Source of the DNA: Microbispora bryophytorum
Lineage (GTDB): Bacteria; Actinomycetota; Actinomycetes; Streptosporangiales; Streptosporangiaceae
NCBI RefSeq assembly: GCF_006874465.1
Contig: NZ_VIRL01000002.1
Location: 80,092-144,091 of the forward strand
Length of the DNA: 64,000 nt
Direction: 5' to 3'
Under the pieces are notes generated by a model. The model was not told where the DNA came from and ran no database searches. It saw only the letters and a list, made by a program, of their open reading frames with translations. Shown here piece after piece: positions 39,441-48,437 of the stretch; the first letter of the stretch is position 1; the number at the start of each line of letters is the position of its first letter. The translations under genes and the position numbers were made by a program.

Positions 39441-41024
39441 GTGCCGGAACTTGTGCTTGGCCCGTTGCTGCGCCACGTGGACGCGTCCGCCGCGACCGTC
39501 TGGGTGGAGACCTCCGAACCCTGCACCGTCCGAGTGCGGGCCGGTGACGCCTGCTCGGAGGAGCACACCTTCACCGCGCACGGCCACCACTACGCCCTGC
39601 TCGACGTCGGCATCGAGGGCCCGGTGGCCTACGAGGTGGAGCTCGACGACCGGCGGGTGTGGCCGGAAGAGGGCCTGCCGCCGAGCGTGATCCGCCCGCT
39701 GACCAGCCTCGACCGGCTGATCTTCGGCTCCTGCCGCACCAGCGTCCCGCACGAGGAGCCGTACGTGCGCACGCACGGCCCGGACGTCCTGCGGGCCTAC
39801 GGCCTGCGCCTGATGGAGTCGCCGGACGAGCGGCCCGACCTGATCCTGCTGCTGGGCGACCAGGTGTACGCCGACGAGCTCACGCCGGGCATGAAGGAGT
39901 TCATCGCCGGACGCAGGGACGAGGGCCCCGAGGAGGTCGTCGACTTCGAGGAGTACGCCGAGCTGTACCGGCAGGCGTGGTCCGATCCTGCGGTCCGCTG
40001 GCTGATGGCCACGGTCCCCACCCTGATGATCTTCGATGACCACGACGTCAGGGACGACTGGAACACCTCGAACGTCTGGCGCGAGCAGATGGCCGAGGTG
40101 CCCTGGTGGGAGCGGCGCATCGTCTCCGCGCTCGGCTCGTACTACGTCTACCAGCACCTGGGCAACCTGCCCCCGGCCGAGCGGGCGGCCGATCCCGTGC
40201 TCGCCGCGCTGAAGGCCGACGGGGGCGACGAGGTGCTCGACACCTTCGCCCGGCGGGCCGACCGGGATCCCGACTCGGTGCGCTGGAGCTACCACCGGGA
40301 CCTGGGCGGCACCCGGCTGATCGTGCTGGACAGCCGCAGCGCCCGGGTGCTGGAGCCGGGACGCCGGCGGATGCTCGACCCCGGGGAGTGGGAGTGGTTC
40401 GACAAGCACGCCACCGGCGACTTCGACCACCTGCTCGTCGGCTCCTCGCTGCCGATCCTGCTGCCCTCCGGGATCCACCACGTGGAGAGCTGGAACGAGG
40501 CGGTCTGCGACGGCATCTGGGGCCGCAGGGCGGCGCGGTGGGGCGAGCGGGTGCGGCAGTTCCTCGACCTGGAGCACTGGGGGGCCTTCCGCCGGTCGTT
40601 CGAGGAGCTCGCGCAGGTGGTGCTGGAGGTCGCCTCGGGCGTTCGGGGGAGGCCGCCCGCGAGCGTCCTGCTGCTGTCGGGCGACGTCCACTACTCCTAC
40701 ATGGCGTCCGTACGGCGCCGGGGCGGCGGGCGGGTCCACCAGATCGTCTGCTCACCGATCCGCAATCCGCTGAGCCGCACGCTGCGCTTCGCCAACATCG
40801 TGGCGTCGTTCGGGCTCGCGGGCGTGCTCGGCGGGGTGCTGGCCAGGGCCGGGGGCCTTCCCCGGCCGCCGTTGCGGTGGCGCATCACCAAGGGACCCTG
40901 GTTCCCCAACATGATGACCGCCATCGAGCTGGCGCCCGGGGAGGCCGCGGTGACGTGGTTCACCGACACCGGCGATCAGGACTCGGTGCGGATCAGGCCC
41001 GAGCCTCCCGCAGCACCGCGCTGA
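39441..41024 (+). CDS. PhoD-like alkaline phosphatase family protein
   Basis: The 527-residue protein has an N-terminal fibronectin-like domain and a PhoD metallophosphatase domain: FGSCRTS, LILLLGDQVYADE, IFDDHDVRDDWNTS and LLLSGDVHYSY. No signal peptide is visible, unlike secreted PhoD, so it is probably cytoplasmic. The GTG start has TAGACA six bases upstream (leaderless). Its last 32 bases overlap the end of convergent rocD. Confidence 0.85.
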   Translation: MPELVLGPLLRHVDASAATVWVETSEPCTVRVRAGDACSEEHTFTAHGHHYALLDVGIEGPVAYEVELDDRRVWPEEGLPPSVIRPLTSLDRLIFGSCRTSVPHEEPYVRTHGPDVLRAYGLRLMESPDERPDLILLLGDQVYADELTPGMKEFIAGRRDEGPEEVVDFEEYAELYRQAWSDPAVRWLMATVPTLMIFDDHDVRDDWNTSNVWREQMAEVPWWERRIVSALGSYYVYQHLGNLPPAERAADPVLAALKADGGDEVLDTFARRADRDPDSVRWSYHRDLGGTRLIVLDSRSARVLEPGRRRMLDPGEWEWFDKHATGDFDHLLVGSSLPILLPSGIHHVESWNEAVCDGIWGRRAARWGERVRQFLDLEHWGAFRRSFEELAQVVLEVASGVRGRPPASVLLLSGDVHYSYMASVRRRGGGRVHQIVCSPIRNPLSRTLRFANIVASFGLAGVLGGVLARAGGLPRPPLRWRITKGPWFPNMMTAIELAPGEAAVTWFTDTGDQDSVRIRPEPPAAPR

Positions 41025-42198
41025 GCTGGTCCACCGCCCAGTCCAGGTCGTCCCGCGAGACGACGAGGGGCGGCGCGAGGCGGATCGTCGAACCGTGCGT
41101 GTCCTTGACGAGCACGCCGCGGCGCATGAGCGCCTCGCTGATCTGCCGGCCGGTGCCGAGCGACGGGTCGATGTCGATGCCCGCCCACAGCCCGCGCCCG
41201 CGCACGGCCACCACACCGGGGCCGAGGTCCGCCAGCCGCGCGTGCAGGAACGCGCCGAGCTCGCGGGCCCTGGCCTGGTACTCGCCGGTCCGCAGCAGCC
41301 CGATCACCGCGTCGCCGACGGCGCACGCCAGCGGGTTGCCGCCGAAGGTGGACCCGTGCTGGCCGGGCCCGATCACGCCCATGACATCGGCGTCGGCGAC
41401 GACCGCGGAGACCGGGACCACGCCGCCGCCGAGGGCCTTGCCCAGGACGTACAGGTCGGGGACGACGCGTTCGTGGTCGCAGGCGAACGTCTCGCCGGTG
41501 CGGCCGAGGCCCGACTGGATCTCGTCGGCCACCATCAGCACGTTGTTGTCGGTGCAGATCTCCCTGACCGCGGCGAGGTAGCCGTCCGGCGGGACCAGCA
41601 CGCCGGCCTCGCCCTGGATGGGCTCCAGCAGCACGGCCACCGTGTTCTCGTCGATCGCCTCCCTGACCGCTTCGGCCGAGCCGTACTTGACGACCCGGAA
41701 GCCGGGGGAGAAGGGACCGAAGCCGTCGCGCGACTCGGGGTCGGTGGAGAAGCCCACGATGGTCGTGGTGCGGCCGTGGAAGTTGTCCTCCATCACGACG
41801 ATGTTGGCCTGGCCGGGGGCGACGCCCTTGACCTCGTAGCCCCACTTGCGGGCGACCTTGATCGCGGTCTCGACGGCCTCCGCGCCGGTGTTCATCGGCA
41901 GGACCATGTCCTTGCCGCACAGCTCGGAAAGGCCGGTCACGAACTCGGCGAACCGGTCGTGGTAGAACGCCCGGCTGGTCAGCGTCAGCCGGTCGAGCTG
42001 CTCGCGGGCGGCGGTGAGGATCTCCGGGTTGCTGTGGCCGAAGTTCAGCGAGGAGTAGCCGGCCAGGCAGTCGAGATACCGCTTGCCCTCCACGTCGGTG
42101 ACCCAGGCGCCCTCGGCCGAGCTGATCACGACGGGCAGCGGGTGGTAGTTGTGCGCGCTGCGGCTCTCGCTGAGCCGGATCAGTTCCTCGCTGTTCAT
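40993..42198 (-). CDS. rocD: Ornithine aminotransferase
   Basis: This PLP enzyme converts ornithine plus 2-oxoglutarate to glutamate semialdehyde and glutamate. The 401-residue class III aminotransferase shows MNTGAEAVETAIKVARKWGY, ADEIQSGLGRTG (pyridine-ring aspartate) and the Schiff-base lysine in LGKALGGGVVPVSA. The start overlaps ddaH by 4 bp, so the two are coupled. It probably serves arginine and ornithine breakdown. Confidence 0.93.
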   Translation of the reverse strand: MNSEELIRLSESRSAHNYHPLPVVISSAEGAWVTDVEGKRYLDCLAGYSSLNFGHSNPEILTAAREQLDRLTLTSRAFYHDRFAEFVTGLSELCGKDMVLPMNTGAEAVETAIKVARKWGYEVKGVAPGQANIVVMEDNFHGRTTTIVGFSTDPESRDGFGPFSPGFRVVKYGSAEAVREAIDENTVAVLLEPIQGEAGVLVPPDGYLAAVREICTDNNVLMVADEIQSGLGRTGETFACDHERVVPDLYVLGKALGGGVVPVSAVVADADVMGVIGPGQHGSTFGGNPLACAVGDAVIGLLRTGEYQARARELGAFLHARLADLGPGVVAVRGRGLWAGIDIDPSLGTGRQISEALMRRGVLVKDTHGSTIRLAPPLVVSRDDLDWAVDQLSAVLREARA

Positions 42199-43049
42199 CG
42201 AATCTCCCTGTTCGGCCGGATCTCGAGGGTGCAGCACTTGGGCCCGCCGCCGGCCTTGCGCAGCTCGCCGAGGTCCACCGGGACGACCTCGAAGCCGCGG
42301 CGCTTGAGTTCCAGGGCCAGCTCGGTCGCCTCGGCGTTGACGACGACGTTGCGGCCGTCGCTCACCGCGTTGAGGCCCAGCACCTCCGCGTCCGCGGACG
42401 TGGCGATCACGGCGTCGGGGAACAGCCGCCGCAGCACCTTCCTGCTGCCTTCGCTGAACGCCTCCGGATAGTACGCGACGTTGTGGCCGTCCAGCGGGAA
42501 CAGGGCGGTGTCGAGGTGGTAGAACCTCGGGTCGACCAGGCGCAGCGTGACGACCGGCCGGCCGAGGAACTCCTGGGCCTCCATGTGCGCCGCCACGTCG
42601 GTGCGGAAGCCCGTCCCGGCCAGGATCATCTCGTCGAGCGTCAGGTAGTCGCCCTCGCCCTCGTTGGTGAAGGACGCATCCAGTGTCTCGTATCCCTGTT
42701 CGGCGAACCACCGCAGGTAGGCGGGGCCCTCGGCGGCGCGCTCCGGGTGCGCGAACCTCGCCCCGTAGACCCGTCCGTCCACGACCAGCGCGCCGTTCGC
42801 GGCGAACACCATGTCCGGCAGGCCCTCGATCGGGTCGATCAAACTCACGGTGTGGCCCAGGCTCTCGTACGCCTGCCGGAGGGTGTCCCACTGCCGCAAC
42901 GCCCTGGTCGTGTCGGTGTCCCTCTCGGGATGCATCCAGGGGTTGATGGAATACGAGACCGTGAAGAACTCGGGCCGGCACATCAGGAAATGCCGGACCG
43001 TTCCCGTACGACCACTGTCGGTGGTCTCGGTGGCTGGCGCGAGCGTCAT
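42195..43049 (-). CDS. ddaH: Dimethylargininase-like (DDAH/amidinotransferase fold) hydrolase
   Basis: The 284-residue protein belongs to the guanidino-modifying superfamily. DMVFAANGAL and FTNEGEGDYL carry substrate-binding acids, FYHLDTAL the catalytic histidine, and GGGPKCCTLEI the nucleophilic cysteine near the C-terminus. Such proteins are annotated dimethylargininase in actinobacteria, but activity on arginine or another guanidine cannot be excluded. ATG at 43049 is chosen because GGAG precedes it; a TTG 12 bases upstream is alternative. Confidence 0.82.
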   Translation of the reverse strand: MTLAPATETTDSGRTGTVRHFLMCRPEFFTVSYSINPWMHPERDTDTTRALRQWDTLRQAYESLGHTVSLIDPIEGLPDMVFAANGALVVDGRVYGARFAHPERAAEGPAYLRWFAEQGYETLDASFTNEGEGDYLTLDEMILAGTGFRTDVAAHMEAQEFLGRPVVTLRLVDPRFYHLDTALFPLDGHNVAYYPEAFSEGSRKVLRRLFPDAVIATSADAEVLGLNAVSDGRNVVVNAEATELALELKRRGFEVVPVDLGELRKAGGGPKCCTLEIRPNREIR

Positions 43050-43156
43050 CGTCGACTCCAAGCGGAAAACCGGGTGAACGGGACTTCAGCGTAGGAATCG
43101 GAAGCCGACAATCCAATGCGCCCACGTTGCGATCACGTGTGGATCGGTTGCGTCCT

Positions 43157-43606
43157 TCACCCGTTTTGCAGCGATCCGTTAACCAGCCGCGACAGCACGA
43201 TCGAACTCTTGGTGCGCACCACGAAAGGTTCGGCCGCCAGGCGCTCGATCACCCGCTCGACGTGCCGTACGTCGGTCGCGCGGATGTGCAGCAGCGCGTC
43301 GGCCTCGCCGGTCACCGTGCAGGCGGAGACGACCTCCGGGTGCCGGGACACGGCCATGCCGATCTCCGCCGGTGAGGTCTTGCCCCGGCAGTACAGCTCG
43401 ACGTACGCCTCGGTGGTCCAGCCGAGGGCCGAGGGTTCCACTCTGGCGCTGAATCCGGTGATCGCGCCGCTGGCGACGAGCCGGTCGACCCGCCTCTTCA
43501 CGGCCGGAGCCGACAGCCCCACCTGAGCGCCTATCTCGGCGTAGGTCGCCCGGGCGTCCTCGACAAGGGCCCGGATTATGGCGCGGTCAAGCTCGTCCAA
43601 CCTCAC
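43157..43606 (-). CDS. Lrp/AsnC-family regulator
   Basis: The 149-residue protein starts VRLDELDRAIIRALVEDARATYAEIGAQVGLSAPAVKRRVDRL, the Lrp helix-turn-helix, followed by a RAM ligand domain (VVSACTVTGEADALLHIRA). It is upstream of ddaH-rocD on the same strand and probably controls them in response to arginine or ornithine. The GTG has a -10 TATACA exactly seven bases upstream, giving a leaderless transcript. Confidence 0.9.
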   Translation of the reverse strand: MRLDELDRAIIRALVEDARATYAEIGAQVGLSAPAVKRRVDRLVASGAITGFSARVEPSALGWTTEAYVELYCRGKTSPAEIGMAVSRHPEVVSACTVTGEADALLHIRATDVRHVERVIERLAAEPFVVRTKSSIVLSRLVNGSLQNG

Positions 43607-43780
43607 GTGGACCTGTATACAGCCGCGGGACCCGGCCTGCTCCCACGCCCGCCCCGCGCCGTGCCTGCTCCCGCGCCTGCGCCGGGCTGGCGCCGTGGCT
43701 GCTCCCGAGCCCGTGCCGGGGGCACGCGCAGGGCGCGGACCCCCTCGCCTGGCCCGCGCCCTGTCGCCGACGGCGGGTGG

Positions 43781-44494
43781 TCAGGCCGCCTCGCAGATCA
43801 GCTCGGCCGCCCTGGCCAGCAGATCCGTGTAGACGGTCGGGTCATCGGCGTCGATGACCGGGAACCCCACGCCGAAGTCGCCGTTGACCCACCGTGCTCG
43901 CACGCCGGGATTCGCGACGTCGGTCCCGTCGTACAGGAACACATGGGGGCTGCAGTTGACCCGGCCGTGCCGGGCCGTCTCGAACTGATCCATCACCGCC
44001 CGCCGGGCACGGCCGTCGTCGAGCGCCTCGGCCAGCGCCCCGACGTCGACCACCCCGGTGGAGGCCGCGACGTCGAGGATCTCGTGCCGCAGCGAGATGC
44101 ACCGGCCCTCGGCCCAGAAGGCCCGGCGCAGCCCCAGGTCGAGCTGTTCCGAGGCGTGCAGGCTCTGCGCCTTCGCCGCCTGCACGGCCTCCAGGGGCGG
44201 CAGCATCGTGACCGGATAGGTCCAGTCGGGCCCCTGCCACAGCCGCCAGCCGGCGCCGGGGTCGAGCGCGCCGACCACCGACACCTCCGAGTCCACCCCC
44301 GGACGCTCGTTCACCGTCCGGTTGAACAGCTCCAGCGGGAAGCAACGGTGGTCGAACCACAGCCGTCCCTCCAGGCCGAGCCGCCGGCGCGCCTCGTGCA
44401 GGCGGTAGACGGCCAGGTGGGCGAAGGAGCAGTTGAGGTCGGAGAAGACCACGATCGTGTCGAGCGAGTCGGGCAGCCGCGGATCCCTGTTCAT
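43781..44494 (-). CDS. DsbA-fold protein without CxxC, copy 1
   Basis: The 237-residue thioredoxin/DsbA-fold protein has TIVVFSDLNCSFAHLAVYRLHE at the N-terminus, where the redox CxxC is reduced to CSFA. A helical insert with WAEGRCISLRHEILDVAASTGV follows, and a cis-proline-like region VNCSPHVFLYDG. It resembles HCCA-isomerase/FrnE-like members rather than disulfide oxidases. It overlaps the permease stop by 4 bp and ends the nitroimidazole-type operon. A clear paralogue is encoded at 50186-50872. Possible roles are thiol conjugation, isomerisation or product protection (inference). Confidence 0.8.
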   Translation of the reverse strand: MNRDPRLPDSLDTIVVFSDLNCSFAHLAVYRLHEARRRLGLEGRLWFDHRCFPLELFNRTVNERPGVDSEVSVVGALDPGAGWRLWQGPDWTYPVTMLPPLEAVQAAKAQSLHASEQLDLGLRRAFWAEGRCISLRHEILDVAASTGVVDVGALAEALDDGRARRAVMDQFETARHGRVNCSPHVFLYDGTDVANPGVRARWVNGDFGVGFPVIDADDPTVYTDLLARAAELICEAA

Positions 44495-45942
44495 CTCGTA
44501 TCACCTCCGGTCGGTACGGCCGTCCGCTCGGGGAACAGCCGGCACAGCACGGCGTAGAGCAGCGCCGCCGTGCAGAACGGCACCAGGCAGCTCAGGTCCA
44601 CCCCGCCCGCCAGCCGGGCGAACGGGCCGGTGTAGATCGTGTTGTCCACGAACAGCAGCCCGAGGACCACCGCGGGCGCGAACGCCCCAAGGGCCCGGAG
44701 GTTGAACCCCCCGGTGAACCAGTACCTGCCCCGGTCGGCGGGCCGGGCGAAGCCGTACAGGTCATCGGGGTGGTACCGGCCCCGACGCAGGGCGAGTCCG
44801 ACCAGCATGATCGCGGTCCACGGCGAGACGAGGACGAGCAGGATCAGCACGAACGTCGAGATCGACTCGATGGCGTCGAAGACGATCGCCCCGACGTAGA
44901 GGGTGGCGACGCCGAGCGCCCACATCAGCCACGTCGCGGCGGCGCGGGGGAGCCGCCACAGGAGGGAGTTGGCCGACAGCCCCGCCGCGTACAGGCACAG
45001 TGCCGCCTGCGGCAGCGTGCCGGCGAACCCGAAGGCGATCACCACGACCGCGAACCAGCGGGGCACGGCGTCGGCCACCCCGAGGATCCAGGGCGCCGAG
45101 CCGTCCGTCAGCATCGTCGTGACGTAGGCGCCGCCGACAAGGGCGATCGCGTTGCTCACGTACATCGCCGCGCCGTTGTACACCACCGCCGTCCGGTCGC
45201 GGACCTGGGGCGACAGGTAGCGGCTGTAGTCGCCCTGGAACGTCGAGTACGACACCGGCAGCGTGGCGCTGAAGGACACGGCCAGCAGCCAGGTCCGCCA
45301 GAAGTCGCCCAGCGCGTACTGCCCGCCCGCGTACGCCGGGTCGAAGTCGGGCAGCAGCACCACGACCAGCGCCAGCAGCACCAGTCCGCCGATCACCGTC
45401 ATGACTTTGTACGTCGCCAGCAGCGCGCCGTATCCGAACACCGCGACCACCACGACGGCCAGTGCCATCAGCGGCATCGTGACGGCCAGCCCGGCCGGGC
45501 CGGCCGGGGTGCCGAGCACCCGCTGGGCGGCCGCGAGGATGGCCGTCGCGCCCGTCCACACCGCGATCGAGAAGAACCCGATCGCGACCACGATCGTGAT
45601 GACGTTGGCGACGACCCGGCCGCGCACGCCGAAGTGGGCGCCGCTGGACACCGCGTCGTTGGCGCCGGTGCGCTTGCCGAACAGCACGAGCGGTGCGAAC
45701 ACCGCCGTGCCGATCAGCAGCCCCACCAGGATCGCGGTGACGGAGGCCGTCCAGCTCAGGCCGAAGCTCACCGGCACCGAGCCGAGCACCACCGTGCCGA
45801 AGGAGAACTGGGCCGAGTGCCAGATCCACAGGAACTCGCGCGGCGAGGCGGTCCGCTCGCCGTCCGGGATCCGGCCGACGCCGTGCGTCTCCACCCGCGT
45901 GCTCTGCCCGGTGACCGGGGCGGGCAGCTCGCGGGTGGTCAC
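44491..45942 (-). CDS. NCS1-family permease (purine/cytosine type)
   Basis: The 483-residue transporter of the nucleobase:cation symporter-1 family has about twelve membrane helices. An N-terminal WIWHSAQFSFGTVVLGSVPVSFGLSW leads into the typical first pair of helices, and FQGDYSRYL is diagnostic of NCS1 loops. In this operon it probably moves an imidazole such as 2-aminoimidazole or the nitroimidazole product, because NCS1 carriers take similar heterocycles (inference). The start GTG overlaps the Rieske gene by 4 bp. Confidence 0.88.
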   Translation of the reverse strand: MTTRELPAPVTGQSTRVETHGVGRIPDGERTASPREFLWIWHSAQFSFGTVVLGSVPVSFGLSWTASVTAILVGLLIGTAVFAPLVLFGKRTGANDAVSSGAHFGVRGRVVANVITIVVAIGFFSIAVWTGATAILAAAQRVLGTPAGPAGLAVTMPLMALAVVVVAVFGYGALLATYKVMTVIGGLVLLALVVVLLPDFDPAYAGGQYALGDFWRTWLLAVSFSATLPVSYSTFQGDYSRYLSPQVRDRTAVVYNGAAMYVSNAIALVGGAYVTTMLTDGSAPWILGVADAVPRWFAVVVIAFGFAGTLPQAALCLYAAGLSANSLLWRLPRAAATWLMWALGVATLYVGAIVFDAIESISTFVLILLVLVSPWTAIMLVGLALRRGRYHPDDLYGFARPADRGRYWFTGGFNLRALGAFAPAVVLGLLFVDNTIYTGPFARLAGGVDLSCLVPFCTAALLYAVLCRLFPERTAVPTGGDTR

Positions 45943-46271
45943 GGAGCACCCGCCTCGGGCAGGACGGCCTCGGCGTACGCCGCCGCCTCCGCCGCCGACC
46001 GAGGAGACGCGGCGTCCTCGGGCAGTAGCGTGACGCGCAGCGATCCGCACGGCGGGCCGGCCACCTGCTGCCCGGTGAGCAGGTCGAACGTGGAGTGGTG
46101 CAGCGGGCAGGTGATCCGCAGCGTCCGCCCGTTGAGGTAGCCGTAGCGCAGCCGCCCCTTGCGGTGGGGACACTCCGCCTGGGTCAGCACCCGCCTGCCC
46201 GCCACCTCGATGAGCAGGAGGTCGGGCGCGATCTGGCGCAGCGAGACGGGCCGGCCCGTGTCCTGGGTCAT
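45939..46271 (-). CDS. Rieske [2Fe-2S] ferredoxin of the cluster
   Basis: This 110-residue soluble Rieske protein has C34-P-H36 and C55-P-L-H58 (AECPHRKGRL and ITCPLHHSTFDLLTG) as cluster ligands. It is probably the electron donor to the adjacent diiron oxygenase, which needs external reducing power for N-oxygenation. It overlaps both neighbours by 4 bp. I believe the azomycin cluster also encodes such a ferredoxin (RohT), but I am unsure of the name. Confidence 0.88.
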   Translation of the reverse strand: MTQDTGRPVSLRQIAPDLLLIEVAGRRVLTQAECPHRKGRLRYGYLNGRTLRITCPLHHSTFDLLTGQQVAGPPCGSLRVTLLPEDAASPRSAAEAAAYAEAVLPEAGAP

Positions 46272-47116
46272 GCGGGCACCTTCCTCGCCCTGCCCACCGC
46301 GGCCTCCGTCGCCTCCGCGATGACGGCGCTGGTCAGCGTGACGCCGGTCCACACCTTGGCCAGGTCGACCTCGCGGTGCTCGCCCAGCGCCCGTATCGCG
46401 GTCTGCATCTGCTTGGAGTGGAAGCTGTCGATGTACAGATGTTCTGTGTAATAGCGGTCGTTGCTGATGCCGAGCCGTTTCGCCGCGGCCGCGAAGGGCT
46501 TAAAGGCGTACAGCACGCTGGCCTCGAAGTAGGCGTACGCGCCGAGGAAGTACTCCGGCTCCGGCGCCCGATCGGCCAGCCAGTGGAACAGGTTGACGTA
46601 CGCGAAGCTGGCCTCCCCGGCCCGGTCCACGTAGTGCTGTAGATCGGCGGGCATGCCCAGCTCGGTCACGAGGTCGCGGTAGAGCCGCGAGTGCTCCATG
46701 TCGTCGTTGCCGCAGCCGAACTCGTCGATGAGCACGCGCAGCACGGCCATGCGCGCCTTCGACGGCAGGCGCCGCAGGATCCCGATGTGGGACTGCGACT
46801 CCACCAGGCCGTCGACGGCGAACTCCGCGACCACCGTCTTGAACTGGTCGAGGGTGGCCTCCTCCGCCAGGAAGCGCTCGTCGCCGGAGGGGTTGGCCTG
46901 CTCCTTGCCCAGCAGGTCGTGGAGCGCGTCGATCAGCTCGATGCGGAACCCGAAGCGGGGAGCGCGCTCCTCGTGCTCGGCGGCGAGAGGCACCACCCAG
47001 TCGCGCTCGATCTCGCACAGCTCGGCGTACCTCTCGGGGGTGAGGACCGAGCGGTTGTAGACGTAGAGCCGCTTCTGGACGGAGTCTCCGGGCCGGACCT
47101 CCAACATCCCGCTCAC
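46268..47116 (-). CDS. rohS: Heme-oxygenase-like diiron N-oxygenase (RohS-like)
   Basis: The 282-residue helical protein belongs to the heme-oxygenase-like diiron oxidases. All seven ligand positions can be placed: E106, E132, H142 (in DDMEHSRLY), E198 (YFEASVLYAF), H226, D230 and H233 (TEHLYIDSFHSKQM). The spacing fits the pattern of N-oxygenating members such as SznF. By analogy to RohS of the azomycin pathway it would oxidise 2-aminoimidazole to 2-nitroimidazole. The GTG start overlaps the aldolase stop by 4 bp; ATG three codons later is possible. Confidence 0.88.
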   Translation of the reverse strand: MSGMLEVRPGDSVQKRLYVYNRSVLTPERYAELCEIERDWVVPLAAEHEERAPRFGFRIELIDALHDLLGKEQANPSGDERFLAEEATLDQFKTVVAEFAVDGLVESQSHIGILRRLPSKARMAVLRVLIDEFGCGNDDMEHSRLYRDLVTELGMPADLQHYVDRAGEASFAYVNLFHWLADRAPEPEYFLGAYAYFEASVLYAFKPFAAAAKRLGISNDRYYTEHLYIDSFHSKQMQTAIRALGEHREVDLAKVWTGVTLTSAVIAEATEAAVGRARKVPA

Positions 47117-47922
47117 CCCGCTTCCTCGACGACCGCATCGGTGTCGATGACCCCGCGGCGGTGCAGTTCCTTCTTCAGGTGCCGGTACCAGTCGTCGTGG
47201 AACAGGCCGTACCGCTCGCAGGTCGCGTCGATCTCCCGCTGCCGCTCCGTGGACGGCTGGGCCAGCATGGCGTTGGCGAGGCCGGGCTCCAGGTTGGCCA
47301 GGGGACCGATGAAGCCGGCGACGCCGCCGGGTCCCGTCACCTCGTGCAGGAGGTTCTCCCAGCCCTCGAACACCGGGATCTCGGGGACCGCGGCGACGAG
47401 CTTCCTGGTGAACTCGGCCGACCCGCTGGACTCCTTGATGCCGACGACGCCGGGCAGGGCGCAGACGCGCACCAGCGTGTCCAGTTCGATCTGGTTGCCC
47501 GACAGGGCCTTCTCGTTGTAGATGAACAGCGGGACCGGCACGGCCTCCCGGATCGCCCGGTAGTGCTCGTAGATCGCCTCCTGCGCCAGGTCCGGCGAGA
47601 AGGGGGTGGTGACGGCGATGGCCGCGACGCCGAGGGCCTGGGCCTCCTTCGCCCTGGCGATCACCTCCTCGGTGGTCGGCGACTGCACGCCGGCCAGGAC
47701 GGGCAGCCCGTCCGCGTGGCGGACGGTGTAGGCGACCACGTCCTGCCACTGCCGATCCGACAGCTTCCACCCCTCGCCGGTGGACAGGGCGGGCATCAGC
47801 CCGGTGACCTCGCTCCCGAGAGACCCGACGAGCCGCCGTACGCTCTGCTCGGACACCTCGCCCGCCTCGGTCAGGGGCGTGACCATGGGGACGATCGTCC
47901 CCGAGTGCTTTGCTGGATACAC
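47113..47922 (-). CDS. rohR: DapA-fold aldolase (RohR-like)
   Basis: The 269-residue protein of the dihydrodipicolinate synthase/N-acetylneuraminate lyase family has the Schiff-base lysine K163 in VVGIKESSGS and the tyrosine in LFIYNE. The usual GTTGE loop is altered to LSTGEG, so it is not a lysine-pathway DapA. In the azomycin pathway RohR cleaves 4-hydroxy-2-ketoarginine to guanidinoacetaldehyde and pyruvate, a reaction this fold suits. The start is GTG. Confidence 0.85.
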   Translation of the reverse strand: MYPAKHSGTIVPMVTPLTEAGEVSEQSVRRLVGSLGSEVTGLMPALSTGEGWKLSDRQWQDVVAYTVRHADGLPVLAGVQSPTTEEVIARAKEAQALGVAAIAVTTPFSPDLAQEAIYEHYRAIREAVPVPLFIYNEKALSGNQIELDTLVRVCALPGVVGIKESSGSAEFTRKLVAAVPEIPVFEGWENLLHEVTGPGGVAGFIGPLANLEPGLANAMLAQPSTERQREIDATCERYGLFHDDWYRHLKKELHRRGVIDTDAVVEEAG

Positions 47923-47930
47923 GGGTCACC

Positions 47931-48437
47931 TCACAGGTCGTCGACGTCGACTCGCAGGGCCAAGGACCGCTCGTAGAGCCGTTCGAGCGGCGCCGGGAAC
48001 ACCGGTTCGTCGTCGGACGGCTTCACGGGCTCCACCGGCAGGACCGGCAGGTCGGGGCGCAGGCTCAGCCGGGGGCTGGCCGTGACCACGACCGTGTCGC
48101 GGCGCATCGCCATCGCCACGAGCAGCCGCTCGTGCAGCGGAAGGCCCGACAGCACCCCGGCATCGAGGGCCAGGCGCAGGTCCTGCTCGTCGTAGCCGAT
48201 GCGGTCGATGGCCATGTCGGAGTGCAGGTTGTCCATGAACGGGTAGTACTCGTCCTGCACCTGGCGGGGGTACCGCCAGACCAGGTCGTCGCACCGCCCC
48301 ACGTGCTCCAGGCTCATCAGGACGTGGCCGCCGGACAGCCGCTCGGTGAAGAAGCGCTTGCACCCCCGCCGGACCTCGTCGTCGCGGTTGTGCATGCCCA
48401 TGAACAGGGCGGCGTCGAGGAAGGGCTCACCGCTCAT
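47931..48437 (-). CDS. rohQ: DUF6190-like protein, probable cyclodehydratase (RohQ-like)
   Basis: The 168-residue protein begins [30 protein letters not shown] and continues [35 protein letters not shown]. It resembles proteins labelled DUF6190. An N-terminal FLDAALF resembles a PIN-type acidic start, but the fold is unproven. By position between PLP enzyme and aldolase it corresponds to RohQ, thought to cyclise guanidinoacetaldehyde to 2-aminoimidazole. The ATG is preceded by GAGGTG and lies 11 bp inside the upstream gene. Confidence 0.72.
   Translation of the reverse strand: MSGEPFLDAALFMGMHNRDDEVRRGCKRFFTERLSGGHVLMSLEHVGRCDDLVWRYPRQVQDEYYPFMDNLHSDMAIDRIGYDEQDLRLALDAGVLSGLPLHERLLVAMAMRRDTVVVTASPRLSLRPDLPVLPVEPVKPSDDEPVFPAPLERLYERSLALRVDVDDL

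Noticed and set aside
39186-40739. N-terminal extension of the amino-acid dehydrogenase
   Set aside because: The frame is open but runs antisense to the PhoD-like gene. A ribosome site precedes the ATG at 39185, which gives the family length.
47113-47922. Lysine-pathway dapA
   Set aside because: The substrate loop differs (LSTGEG), no lysine genes are near, and the gene is embedded in the arginine-to-nitroimidazole operon.
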